Shown here in pieces: positions 34,004 to 41,793 of a DNA stretch of 52,737 nt. This stretch comes from Halorubrum tebenquichense DSM 14210 (GTDB taxonomy: Archaea; Halobacteriota; Halobacteria; Halobacteriales; Haloferacaceae). The translations under genes and the position numbers were made by a program. A model generated the notes under the pieces. The model saw only the letters and a list, made by a program, of their open reading frames with translations, ran no database searches and had not been told where the DNA came from. The stretch is from assembly GCF_000337415.1 (NCBI RefSeq), contig NZ_AOJD01000075.1, positions 29,691 to 82,427 on the forward strand, written 5' to 3'. How positions within the stretch are numbered: position 1 is the first letter of the stretch; each line of letters opens with the position of its first letter.

Positions 34004-35464
34004 ATGGGCTCGAATTCGGATGACATCTTCGGAGGGGCGCAGTCCACAGCGCCGCCCGAGCCCAACGACGGCGTTCGCGTGCTGCTGTTGGTACACCGAC
34101 GGCGCGACCGCGAGCTGCTCGTCGACGCCCTGAGCGACCGGTACGCGGTCGACACGGCCACCGAGGCGGCGGCGATCGACGAGGCGTTCGACTGCTGCGT
34201 CCTCGACGAGGCGGGGTTCGAGCGCGTCCGCGAGCGCATCGAGCCGCGGCGGGAGCGCGCGGACCCGGCCTTCCTCCCGTTCGCGCTGCTGGCGAGCGGG
34301 GACACGCGATCGGCGGCGAAGGAGCGCGCGTGGGACCGCGTCGACGACGTGATCGAACTGCCGACGAGCCGCCGGGGGCTCGTCTCGCGGGTCGAGAACT
34401 TAGTCGAACGCCGGTCGACATCGGTCCGGCTCTCCGAGACCGTCGACGAACTCCGGCTCAAGGAGCGGGCGATGGACGAGTCGCCGGTCGGTATCTCCCT
34501 CGCGGAGGCGACCGACGGCGACGACAACCCGCTCGTCTACCTCAACGGCGGGTTCGAGGAGACAACCGGCCACGGCGAGGAGAAGCTCGGCGAGGACTGC
34601 CGGTTCCTTCAAGGGGAAGACACGAGTGCGGAGCCGCGGGCGGCGATCCGCGAGGCGATAGCCGAGGAGCGCCCGGTGTCCGTCGACATCCTCAACTACC
34701 GGGCGAACGGCCAGAAGTTCTGGAACCAGGTGACGATATCGCCGATCCGCGACGACGGGGAAGAGGTCGCCCACTACGTCGGCTTCCAGACCGACATCAC
34801 CGACCGGAAGATCCGGGAGCGCCGCCTGGAGGTGATGACGCGGGTGCTCAAACACAACCTGCGGAACAAGATGAACCTGATCGAGGGGTACGCCGACCTC
34901 CTGCGCGGCGAGATCGACGACGAGTCACAGCGGGAGTCGCTGGAAGTGATCTCGGAGACCGCCGATGACCTGATCGGCATCGCGGCCGCGGTCCGCAAGA
35001 TCAACGAGACGCTCGACGGGACCGAATCGGACGCCCCGATCGACCTCGCCGAGCGGCTGGTCGACCTGCGGGACCGGACCCAACGCCGTTACCCGGACGC
35101 GACGGTGACGCTGTCGCTGCCGGACGGCGACCCGATCCACGTGACGGTCGTCGGGTTGATGGTCGCGGTCGAAGAGGCGGTCGAGAACGCGGTGAAACAC
35201 AACGACGCGGCGAACCCCTCAGTTCACGTGCGCGTCGAACGGCGCTCCGACGGCTGGATCGCCGTCGAGGTTGCGGACGACGGCCCGGGGATCCCGGACC
35301 ACGAGATGCGGGTGCTGGAGGTGGGCGAGACGTCGCTGACCCACGCCGACCGGCTCGGCATCTGGCTCATGTACTGGGTCGTCGGACGGGCGGGCGGCGA
35401 GTTCGACGTCGACACGGGCGACGACGGGACGACCGTTCGGCTGGAGGTCCCGGCGCACCCCTGA
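34004..35464 (+). CDS. LOV/PAS-domain sensor histidine kinase
   Basis: A 486-residue soluble protein with no membrane segment. Residues 20-140 resemble a response-receiver fold with a possible phospho-Asp in CCVLDE. Residues 150-270 form a PAS domain whose helix reads GEDCRFLQG; Cys199 is the flavin-adduct cysteine of LOV photosensors (usual form GRNCRFLQ). A kinase core follows with phospho-His284 (LKHNLRNK), N-box EEAVENAVKHND and G-box EVADDGPGIPD. The ATG at 34004 is preferred; one at 33980 adds eight residues. Blue-light or redox sensing is likely but unproven. Confidence 0.88.
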   Translation: MGSNSDDIFGGAQSTAPPEPNDGVRVLLLVHRRRDRELLVDALSDRYAVDTATEAAAIDEAFDCCVLDEAGFERVRERIEPRRERADPAFLPFALLASGDTRSAAKERAWDRVDDVIELPTSRRGLVSRVENLVERRSTSVRLSETVDELRLKERAMDESPVGISLAEATDGDDNPLVYLNGGFEETTGHGEEKLGEDCRFLQGEDTSAEPRAAIREAIAEERPVSVDILNYRANGQKFWNQVTISPIRDDGEEVAHYVGFQTDITDRKIRERRLEVMTRVLKHNLRNKMNLIEGYADLLRGEIDDESQRESLEVISETADDLIGIAAAVRKINETLDGTESDAPIDLAERLVDLRDRTQRRYPDATVTLSLPDGDPIHVTVVGLMVAVEEAVENAVKHNDAANPSVHVRVERRSDGWIAVEVADDGPGIPDHEMRVLEVGETSLTHADRLGIWLMYWVVGRAGGEFDVDTGDDGTTVRLEVPAHP

Positions 35465-35510
35465 TCCGGGATGCCCTGACCCGGCGAGCGGAGCGCAGGG
35501 CGACGGCGGC

Positions 35511-36476
35511 CTACAGCGCGCGCTTCGACCGGAGCCGAGCGAGCCGCCTCCGCGCCTCCTGCCGACTCGTCCCGCGGACGCGACCCGTCTCCGCGTCGGC
35601 CATCGAGACGAGCGAGAGGCGGTCCAAGAGCGGCGGCCAGTCGCCAGCGCCCGCGGCGTCGCTGGCGAACGCGACCGCGTTCCCGAGTCCCTCGCGCTCC
35701 TCGGTCCCGGTCCGCGCGACGAGCGCGTCCGCGGCGCTGCGCCCGCCGGCGACGGAGAGCCGGTCGCCGACCGTCGCGGGGATCCACGCCGGGAGCAGCG
35801 CCAGCCAGAGCAGGACGCCGGCGGCCACGTACGCCGGCGACGGGACGCGCTCGCGGTCCGGCTCGTACCCGTGGATCCGGTTGACGCGCCGGTCGGCGGC
35901 GGTGCGGTCCCCGCGGCGGCCGACGAGGAGCGTCGCGAGCAGCGCCGCGGTCTCGACCGCCGCCACCGCCGGGAGCGTCGCGGTCGTGAGCAGCGCCTGC
36001 CGGGTCCGGAGCCTGACCAGGGCGTGCCGCAGCGCGGCGTCGCGGTCGGCCTCGGGGAGCCCGAGCAGCCGCGTCGAGACCACCAGCCGCGAGCCGCGGT
36101 AGCCGTCCGCGACGGCGACGTTCGCGGCGTCGGCGCGGACCGCGGTCACCTCGGGGGCGTCGACGCCGACGTCGGCCGCGAGCCGCTCGACGCGGTCCGC
36201 GACGAAGCCGGCGCGGCGGTCGTCGAGGTCGGCGTCGGGGAGCCGTGCGATCCGGCGGTCGACGAGGACCGGTCCGAGGAGCGCGGAGCCGGCGGGCCCG
36301 ACGACGGCGGCCGCGAGCAGTCCGCCGAGCGCGCCGACCGGGAGGATCCCGATCCCGCCCGGACCGAGCAGCGCGGCGAGCGGGACGAGCGGCACCGCCG
36401 CCAAGACGACGGGGACCGCGAGGAGCGCGACGGCACCGAGCGCGCGACGCCCGCCGCCGTCGACCGACTGGGTCAT
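35511..36476 (-). CDS. M48 (HtpX-like) peptidase homologue lacking the catalytic motif
   Basis: A 321-residue membrane protein. Two N-terminal membrane segments (about 10-75) are followed by a soluble part and further hydrophobic stretches near 170-190 and 215-240, the HtpX layout. Where HELAHVRTRDAL would stand, the sequence reads HALVRLRTRQAL: the first His remains but Glu is Ala and the second His is Arg. The distal glutamate motif (EFAAD) is GRSAAD. It is therefore probably an inactive pseudopeptidase, or has another role. The start at 36476 has a plain upstream region. Confidence 0.7.
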   Translation of the reverse strand: MTQSVDGGGRRALGAVALLAVPVVLAAVPLVPLAALLGPGGIGILPVGALGGLLAAAVVGPAGSALLGPVLVDRRIARLPDADLDDRRAGFVADRVERLAADVGVDAPEVTAVRADAANVAVADGYRGSRLVVSTRLLGLPEADRDAALRHALVRLRTRQALLTTATLPAVAAVETAALLATLLVGRRGDRTAADRRVNRIHGYEPDRERVPSPAYVAAGVLLWLALLPAWIPATVGDRLSVAGGRSAADALVARTGTEEREGLGNAVAFASDAAGAGDWPPLLDRLSLVSMADAETGRVRGTSRQEARRRLARLRSKRAL

Positions 36477-36660
36477 ATCACCGTGTGTGAGCCACGGACG
36501 GTAAAGCTCTGCCGAACCCGCGGGTCGGTCGCCGCCGATTCGGGAGCGCGGAGCGACCGGTACGACCCGGGGACCAGGAGCGCTCGGTGCGGTCCGAGAA
36601 TCCGGTTTCGCGCGGCGAGCCGTCCGGCGCGTCGGGGGGTTGCGACCGCGCCTTTCGGAG

Positions 36661-36668
36661 CTTTTAAC
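36661..36668 (+). promoter_or_regulatory. TATA-like box for tfe
   Basis: cttttaac lies 26-33 bases before the ATG at 36694, consistent with a leaderless tfe mRNA. Confidence 0.6.
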
Positions 36669-36693
36669 CGGGTTCCGCCACCAGATTCCCGTA

Positions 36694-37218
36694 ATGGCTT
36701 TTGAGGATCTACTGAACGACCCCGTCATCCAGAAGTACCTCCACGAGCTGGTGGGGCCGACGGGGATGCCGGTCGCGGCCGCGCCGCCGGACGGCGAGGT
36801 CACCGACGAGGAGTTGGCCGAGGAGTTGGGCCTGGAGCTCAACGACGTGCGACGCGCGCTGTTCATCCTGTACGAGAACGACCTGGCGACGTACCGCCGC
36901 GTCCGCGACGAGGACTCCGGGTGGCTCACGTACCTGTGGACGTTCCACTACGACAACATCCCGGAGAACCTCCAAGAGGAGATGTACCGGCTGCTCGACG
37001 CCTTAGAGGAGCGCGAGGAGTACGAGCGCACCCACGAGTTCTACCTCTGTGAGGTGTGTTCCATCCGCTTCGAGTTCGGCGAGGCGATGGACTTCGGCTT
37101 CGAGTGCCCCGAGTGCGGCTCGCCCCTTGACGCGATGGACAACGACCGGCTCCGCGACGCGATGGACGAGCGGATCGGGAAGCTCCGCGACGAACTCAAC
37201 GTGGACGTGACCGGCTGA
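36694..37218 (+). CDS. tfe: Transcription initiation factor E, alpha subunit
   Basis: A 174-residue archaeal TFE. The N-terminal winged helix (residues 1-85) has DEELAEELGLELNDVRRALFILYENDL, where key helix positions lie at about 40-65, and the C-terminal zinc ribbon has two Cys pairs, CEVC and CPECG. TFE helps open the promoter with TBP, TFB and RNA polymerase. Its stop TGA overlaps the ATG of the next gene (TGATG), an arrangement I remember as common in haloarchaea. Confidence 0.96.
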   Translation: MAFEDLLNDPVIQKYLHELVGPTGMPVAAAPPDGEVTDEELAEELGLELNDVRRALFILYENDLATYRRVRDEDSGWLTYLWTFHYDNIPENLQEEMYRLLDALEEREEYERTHEFYLCEVCSIRFEFGEAMDFGFECPECGSPLDAMDNDRLRDAMDERIGKLRDELNVDVTG

Positions 37219-37913
37219 TGGTCGTCCTCGCAACCAAGTGCTACGTCGAGGGCGACGCCCGAGACCGCGCGCTCGACGGCATGAACTCGCTCGTCGCCAA
37301 CGACGTCGGCGACCTCGACGTCGACTGGCAGGTGGGCGTCCGCGACGACGACTTCGTCCAGGTGGACGTGACGGGCGAGGACGCCACGGTCGCGCGCAAC
37401 GTCCTCGCGGAGACGTGGGGCGAGGTCGTCGCCCACGACGGCGGCCTCGAAGCGGGCGAAGAGTACGTCGGCACGCTCGAGTCGTGGGACGACGTGGGAT
37501 TCACCCTCGACGCGGGCGTCGACGTGTTCGTCCCCGCCGACGAACTCGGCCTCGGTGTCGGCTCGCCGGAGCAGGTCGTCGAGCGGTTCGGGCTCGTCCA
37601 GCACCTCCCGATGCGGTTCGTCTACGGCGGCGACGCCGGCGACCCGGACGCGGAACCCTCCCGGCTCGCGGACGCCGAGCGCGACCGCCTGTACGACTGG
37701 CAGCGCGGCGACGGGCGGGTGAACGTCAACTCCGCGACCCGCGGCGAGACGCGGGCGACGGTGAACCGCGCGGGGCACGCGCAGGACATCGTCACCGTCG
37801 AGCGGCTCGGCCTGTTAGAACAGAGCATCGTCTGCGCGGAGGGGACCGACCCGCCGGGGCTGCTCGCGGCGATCGGCTCGTACCTCCCGGCCGAGATGCG
37901 CTGTGTCGTCTGA
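37218..37913 (+). CDS. DUF2110-family protein, coupled to tfe
   Basis: A 231-residue protein. It starts VVLATKCYVEGDARDRALD and includes GEEYVGTLESWDDVGFTLDAG, which resembles an S1/OB-like strand pattern, and ends GSYLPAEMRCVV. DUF2110 proteins regularly follow tfe in archaea, suggesting a role in transcription or RNA handling; that is inference from gene order. One-base overlap with tfe indicates coupled translation. Confidence 0.85.
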   Translation: MVVLATKCYVEGDARDRALDGMNSLVANDVGDLDVDWQVGVRDDDFVQVDVTGEDATVARNVLAETWGEVVAHDGGLEAGEEYVGTLESWDDVGFTLDAGVDVFVPADELGLGVGSPEQVVERFGLVQHLPMRFVYGGDAGDPDAEPSRLADAERDRLYDWQRGDGRVNVNSATRGETRATVNRAGHAQDIVTVERLGLLEQSIVCAEGTDPPGLLAAIGSYLPAEMRCVV

Positions 37914-37927
37914 GGTGATCTGAACAC

Positions 37928-38707
37928 GTGAACCGACGCTTCGCGCTCGCGCTGGCGGCGATCGCGCTCCTCGCGGTCAGCGCCGGCTGTCTCGGCTACG
38001 CGACGGGCGGCGGCGAGGTGACGAACGAGACCCTCGACGCCGAGCCGCCGCGCGAGTACGACTTCGACACGGACCGGGACGCCGCGTTCGACCTCTCGAC
38101 CGACGCGACGTACACCGTCGTGTACGCGATCGGCGACCGCGAGGAACTGCGCCTCTACGAGCCGACGCCGTACTCGGGCGACGAGCCGATGGCGTTCGAG
38201 GCGCTCCGGTATCAGTACCCCGACGGCGAGGTGGTGAACGGGAGCGAGTTCCGCGCCCGCGGCGGCGAAATCGAACGGACGACCGACGAGACGTGGATCC
38301 GCTTCGCCGACGACATGGCGGGCGGCAGGCTCGCGTTCGCCGGCGACGGCTCGCCGCGCCGCTTCACTATGCGCGCGTACGTCGAGGGGTCGTACGCGGT
38401 GACGCTGCCGCCGGGCTTCAGCACGGACGCGCCGGTCGTCGGCCACGTGTCGCCGCGCGACCACGCGGTCGAGACGGTCGGCGACCGCGACCGGATCGTC
38501 TGGGACGAGGTGACGAGCGGGTCGGTCGTCGTCCAGTCGTACCGCGAGGGCGACCTGCTGGTGTTCGGCGTCATCCTCGTCGTCGCGGTCGTCGCCGCGG
38601 TCGCGGGGACGCTCTACTTCCGGCGGCAGCTGGAGGCGCTCCGTGACCGCCGCCGCGACCTCGGACTGCGGGTCAACGAGGACGACGATGACGACGGCTG
38701 GCTCTGA
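37928..38707 (+). CDS. DUF5803-type membrane-anchored lipoprotein
   Basis: A 259-residue protein from a GTG start. A signal with lipobox (LLAVSAGC, Cys about 20) leads to a beta-rich extracytoplasmic domain, and a single C-terminal membrane helix (LLVFGVILVVAVVAAVAG, about 212-230) ends in a basic/acidic cytoplasmic tail (RRQLEALRDRRRD). Lipid anchor plus C-terminal helix matches what I recall of the haloarchaeal DUF5803 family. Function unknown. It follows the tfe-DUF2110 pair after 14 bases and is probably in that operon. Confidence 0.8.
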   Translation: MNRRFALALAAIALLAVSAGCLGYATGGGEVTNETLDAEPPREYDFDTDRDAAFDLSTDATYTVVYAIGDREELRLYEPTPYSGDEPMAFEALRYQYPDGEVVNGSEFRARGGEIERTTDETWIRFADDMAGGRLAFAGDGSPRRFTMRAYVEGSYAVTLPPGFSTDAPVVGHVSPRDHAVETVGDRDRIVWDEVTSGSVVVQSYREGDLLVFGVILVVAVVAAVAGTLYFRRQLEALRDRRRDLGLRVNEDDDDDGWL

Positions 38708-38774
38708 CGAGCGCGGCCGCACCGGAGCGCGCCCGCGCCGCGGTCCTTTTCTACCGCGCGCCGCTTGAGTCGGT

Positions 38775-39485
38775 ATGAACGCCGCCGTCGTCACCGTCGG
38801 GGACGAACTCCTCGTCGGCGACACCGAGAACACGAACGCGACCTGGCTCTGCGACCGCCTCGACGCCCGAGGCGTCGGGGTCCGACGGGTGACCGTCGTG
38901 CCGGACGAGGTGGCCGAAATCGCGCGGGTAGTCAACGAGTATCACGCCGAGTACGACGCGGTGATCGTCACCGGTGGACTCGGACCGACGCACGACGACG
39001 TGACGATGGAGGCGGTCGCGGCCGCGTTCGGGCGCGGCGTCGAGGAGAACGAGGAGGCGACCGCGTGGCTCGCCGAGCGGGGGTACAGCGGCGGCGACCT
39101 CGCGGCGGAGACGACGCATCTCCCCGTCGACTGCCGGCCGCTCCGGAACGAGGCGGGCGTGGCTCCCGGGGCCGTCGTCGAGTCCGTCTACGTCCTCCCG
39201 GGAGTCCCGGGCGAGATGAAGGCGATGTTCGAGTCGGTCGAGGGGGAGTTCGCCGGGACGCGGACCCACGTGGCGACCGTCGACGTCGACGAGCCGGAGA
39301 GCGAACTGCTCGACCGGTTCGCGTCGCTCCGCGAGCGGTTCGACGTGCGCGTCGGCTCGTACCCGGGCGAGGTCGTGACGGTGAAGCTCACGGGCGAGAG
39401 CGAGGCGGAGGTGGAGCGCGCGGCCGCGTGGGTCCGCGACCACGCGGACGCGGTGGAGCGGGAGTCGGTCGGCGGAGCGGAGTAA
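38775..39485 (+). CDS. CinA-type molybdopterin-binding (MoCF) domain protein
   Basis: A 236-residue protein with only the N-terminal domain of CinA. AVVTVGDELLVGDTENTNATWL and AVIVTGGLGPTHDDVTMEAVA are the two diagnostic motifs (key Gly/Asp residues at about 8-15 and 63-74). The C-terminal deamidase domain of bacterial CinA is absent, as usual for archaea. Related proteins hydrolyse ADP-ribose or handle pyridine nucleotides. Its stop codon lies inside an 18-bp tandem repeat. Confidence 0.88.
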   Translation: MNAAVVTVGDELLVGDTENTNATWLCDRLDARGVGVRRVTVVPDEVAEIARVVNEYHAEYDAVIVTGGLGPTHDDVTMEAVAAAFGRGVEENEEATAWLAERGYSGGDLAAETTHLPVDCRPLRNEAGVAPGAVVESVYVLPGVPGEMKAMFESVEGEFAGTRTHVATVDVDEPESELLDRFASLRERFDVRVGSYPGEVVTVKLTGESEAEVERAAAWVRDHADAVERESVGGAE

Positions 39486-39531
39486 GCCGGCGGAGCGGAG
39501 TAAGCCGGCAGAGCGGAACAAGCCGGCGGAG
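39465..39531 (+). repeat. 18-bp tandem repeat spanning the end of the CinA-like gene
   Basis: Units of 18 bases (taagccggcggagcggag and variants) occur at 39465-39482, 39483-39500 and 39501-39518, with a partial unit to 39531. The first copy is coding, the second begins with the TAA stop. Because 18 is a multiple of three, each full unit keeps the reading frame, and the third copy repeats the in-frame TAA. Confidence 0.8.
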
Positions 39532-39555
39532 TAGGTCGGCGGCGGCGGACGCCGT

Positions 39556-39669
39556 TCAGCGGTAGAGGTACGCGACCCACACGACGGCGAGCGCGAGGCT
39601 CGCGAGCAGGACCGCGGTCGCGGTCTCGCTTATCGGCAACGGCTCCGTCACGGCGGCTTCGAGGATCAT
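39556..39669 (-). CDS. Small single-helix membrane protein (37 residues)
   Basis: The frame reads MILEAAVTEPLPISET followed by one membrane segment (TAVLLASLALAVVWVAY) and ends LYR. A TATA-like box 25 bases upstream of the ATG supports a leaderless gene. It is convergent with the CinA-like gene. Small one-helix proteins of this kind often associate with larger membrane complexes, but no partner is evident. Confidence 0.6.
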   Translation of the reverse strand: MILEAAVTEPLPISETATAVLLASLALAVVWVAYLYR

Positions 39670-39693
39670 GGTTCGCCGTTGTTCTGGCGGTGT

Positions 39694-39701
39694 CTTAAGT
39701 A
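39694..39701 (-). promoter_or_regulatory. TATA-like box for the 37-residue membrane protein
   Basis: Minus-strand TACTTAAG lies 25-32 bases before the ATG at 39669. Confidence 0.55.
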
Positions 39702-40026
39702 TTGATTCTCGGGCGAGACGGACGTCCGAGCGGGTCGGCCGTCGGGGCGGGGTTCACGGCGTCGCGTCGCGAGAAAACGGAACCGGGCGGCGTGGGCGTG
39801 TGGCAGCTTCCACTGAAGGGATCCGGTCCCGGTGAGACGAGCTGTTCGCGCGCCGATGGCGGGCTCACTCCATCGGCATTTCGACGGAGGAGCGGGAATC
39901 GGTTGGTTCCCGTGTCCGGTTGTTGGGGGACTTTATGAGTCGATCCGGTGAGCCGTCGACGCGCGACGCCGCTCCGCCTCGGTCCGACGCGTCTCGCTTA
40001 AGAGGCCGGCGCGGTGAACGTCGGGC
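39702..40026. other. Intergenic region, no supported gene
   Basis: No frame here has coding character on either strand. The right end holds a TATA-like box (cttaaga, 39997-40003) 24-30 bases before the ATG at 40027, implying leaderless expression of the NAD kinase-like gene. The rest shows nothing I can name. Confidence 0.6.
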
Positions 40027-41148
40027 ATGCACGTGGGGATCGCGGTGAACCCGGTCGCCGGGATGGGGGGTCGCGTCGGACTGAAGGGAACCGACGGGAA
40101 GGTGGCCGAAGCGGTCGAGCGCGGCGCGGAGCCGCGGGCCCCGGACCGGGCGAAGCGGACGCTCGACCGGCTGGCTGCCGTCGCCCCCGAGACGCGCGTC
40201 TCCGTCGCCGCGGACCCGATGGGCGAGTCGATCGCCCGCGAGGCCGGCTTCGACCCGGTCCGCGTGGTCGATCCGTTCGACGGCGCGACGCCGGACCCGA
40301 CCGACACGACCGCGGCCCACACGGCGGCGGTCGTGGGCGCGTTCGCCGGGCTGGACGGGAGCGAGAACGGTCTCGGCGACGCCGACCCCGTCGACCTCGT
40401 CCTGTTCGTCGGCGGCGACGGGACCGCCGCGGACGTGGCCGGCGCGCTGGCGGGGACCGACGTGCCGATGCTCGGCGTCCCCGCCGGCGTGAAGGTGTAC
40501 TCGTCGGTGTTCGCGGTGTCGCCGGAGGACGCCGCCGAGGTCGCGGCGTCGTTCTCGCGGACCGAGCGCCGCGAGGTGATGGACATCGACGAGGACGCCT
40601 ACCGCGAGGGGGAGGTCCACCCGGAGCTTCGGGGGGTCGCGCACGTCCCCGTCGCCGACGACCTCCAGTCGTCGAAACAGACCGCGAGCGGGACCGTCGA
40701 GTCGCTGGCGGAGGGGGTCGCCGCCGACATCCGCGAGCGCGACGGCGAAGGGGTCACATTCGTCCTCGGTCCGGGGTCGACCGTCGGGGCGATCAAGGAC
40801 GAACTCGGCTTCGAGCCGTCGCCGATCGGCGTCGACCTCTGGCGCGACGGCGAGGTGATCGCCCGCGACGCGACGGAGGCGGAGATCCTCGACGCGCTCG
40901 GCGAGGAGAACGCCATCGTCGTCTCGCCGATCGGCGGGCAGGGGTTCGTCTTCGGCCGCGGCAACCCGCAGATCTCGCCGGCCGTGATCCGGCGCTGTGA
41001 CCTCCGCATCGTCGCCTCGCGGGCGAAGCTCGACGACGTGCGCGCGCTCCGCGTCGACACCGACGACCCCGACCTCGACGCCGACCTCGCGGGGTGGGTC
41101 CGGGTCCGCGTCGGGAAGTTCGAGACGCGGATGATGAAGATCGTTTGA
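40027..41148 (+). CDS. ATP-NAD kinase family protein (AcoX-like)
   Basis: A 373-residue protein. NPVAGMGGRVGLKGTDG at the N-terminus and LFVGGDGTAADVA with GGDGT beginning at residue 129 are the nucleotide-binding motifs of the ATP-NAD/diacylglycerol kinase superfamily. SPIGGQGFVFGRGNPQISPAV in the C-terminal part is diagnostic of the branch related to AcoX. True NAD kinase activity is possible but not certain for this branch. Single gene with its own promoter. Confidence 0.85.
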   Translation: MHVGIAVNPVAGMGGRVGLKGTDGKVAEAVERGAEPRAPDRAKRTLDRLAAVAPETRVSVAADPMGESIAREAGFDPVRVVDPFDGATPDPTDTTAAHTAAVVGAFAGLDGSENGLGDADPVDLVLFVGGDGTAADVAGALAGTDVPMLGVPAGVKVYSSVFAVSPEDAAEVAASFSRTERREVMDIDEDAYREGEVHPELRGVAHVPVADDLQSSKQTASGTVESLAEGVAADIRERDGEGVTFVLGPGSTVGAIKDELGFEPSPIGVDLWRDGEVIARDATEAEILDALGEENAIVVSPIGGQGFVFGRGNPQISPAVIRRCDLRIVASRAKLDDVRALRVDTDDPDLDADLAGWVRVRVGKFETRMMKIV

Positions 41149-41793
41149 CGCGGCCGCGGCGTCCGCCGCCGAAGCCACTTCGAGCGGAAAACACACCGGA
41201 GACGGCCGTACGGTGGATCGGCGGACGGAAGGGGGCAGCGATTGCGTCTACATGCCGACGCGGTGGCGTCGCCGGTGGCTCCACCGTCGGCTGTGAGAGG
41301 CGCGCTGCGCCACACTGTCGCCGGCGATGGAGCTCTGACGACCAATTTGCTCCGTGATACCCCTTCAGCGGGCGTCTGACCCTTGCTTCGTCATCCGGTC
41401 GTTCGCGCGTTGCGATCACGCACGGGACGCACGCCCGGACGGGGAGTTATACGGCCGAGGAGGGCGGTCGAGACCACTTTCTGCTATCAGGCGTCGGTTC
41501 GCTCCCGTCGTCCCGCCTCGCGTCCCGTCACCCGAGTTCCGCGATTTCGTGCCGATCACGGCAGTCGACACCCTCGAACAGGCACACAGGTAGTGATCCC
41601 GAGAGAGTCATCGAACTCCACAGAGCGGACCGCTCTCAGCGAACGGGAAACGAGAGGTTGGTTCGTCTCGCACGTGACCGCTGCGAGGACACTCCTGACA
41701 GGGCATCACGGACACTACTGATCGAAGACTTGGATATAAACCGGTTGTTGGAAAGCGGCCAGAAGGCGGAAAAGGGAAACGGGCGATGTCGGT
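41149..41793. other. 645-bp intergenic region, no supported gene
   Basis: Open frames exist but lack acidic haloarchaeal composition, promoters and recognisable motifs. A 7-bp inverted pair around one central base (agagcgg-a-ccgctct, 41622-41636) could form a tight hairpin. GC content begins to fall here and stays lower to about 44.9 kb. The stretch may be the eroded edge of an acquired segment. Confidence 0.5.

Noticed and set aside
39465-39531. Possible CRISPR-like array
   Set aside because: The 18-bp units are contiguous with no spacers, so it is a simple tandem repeat. No CRISPR array or cas gene was seen; the Cas4-like nuclease at 26846 belongs to a Dna2-type protein.
41354-41593. 79-codon frame overlapping the previous one
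   Set aside because: Same region in another frame, again without acidic composition or motif.
41383-41721. 112-codon frame in the large intergenic region
   Set aside because: Basic, Thr/Ser/Arg-rich composition unlike haloarchaeal proteins, no promoter spacing and no motif.
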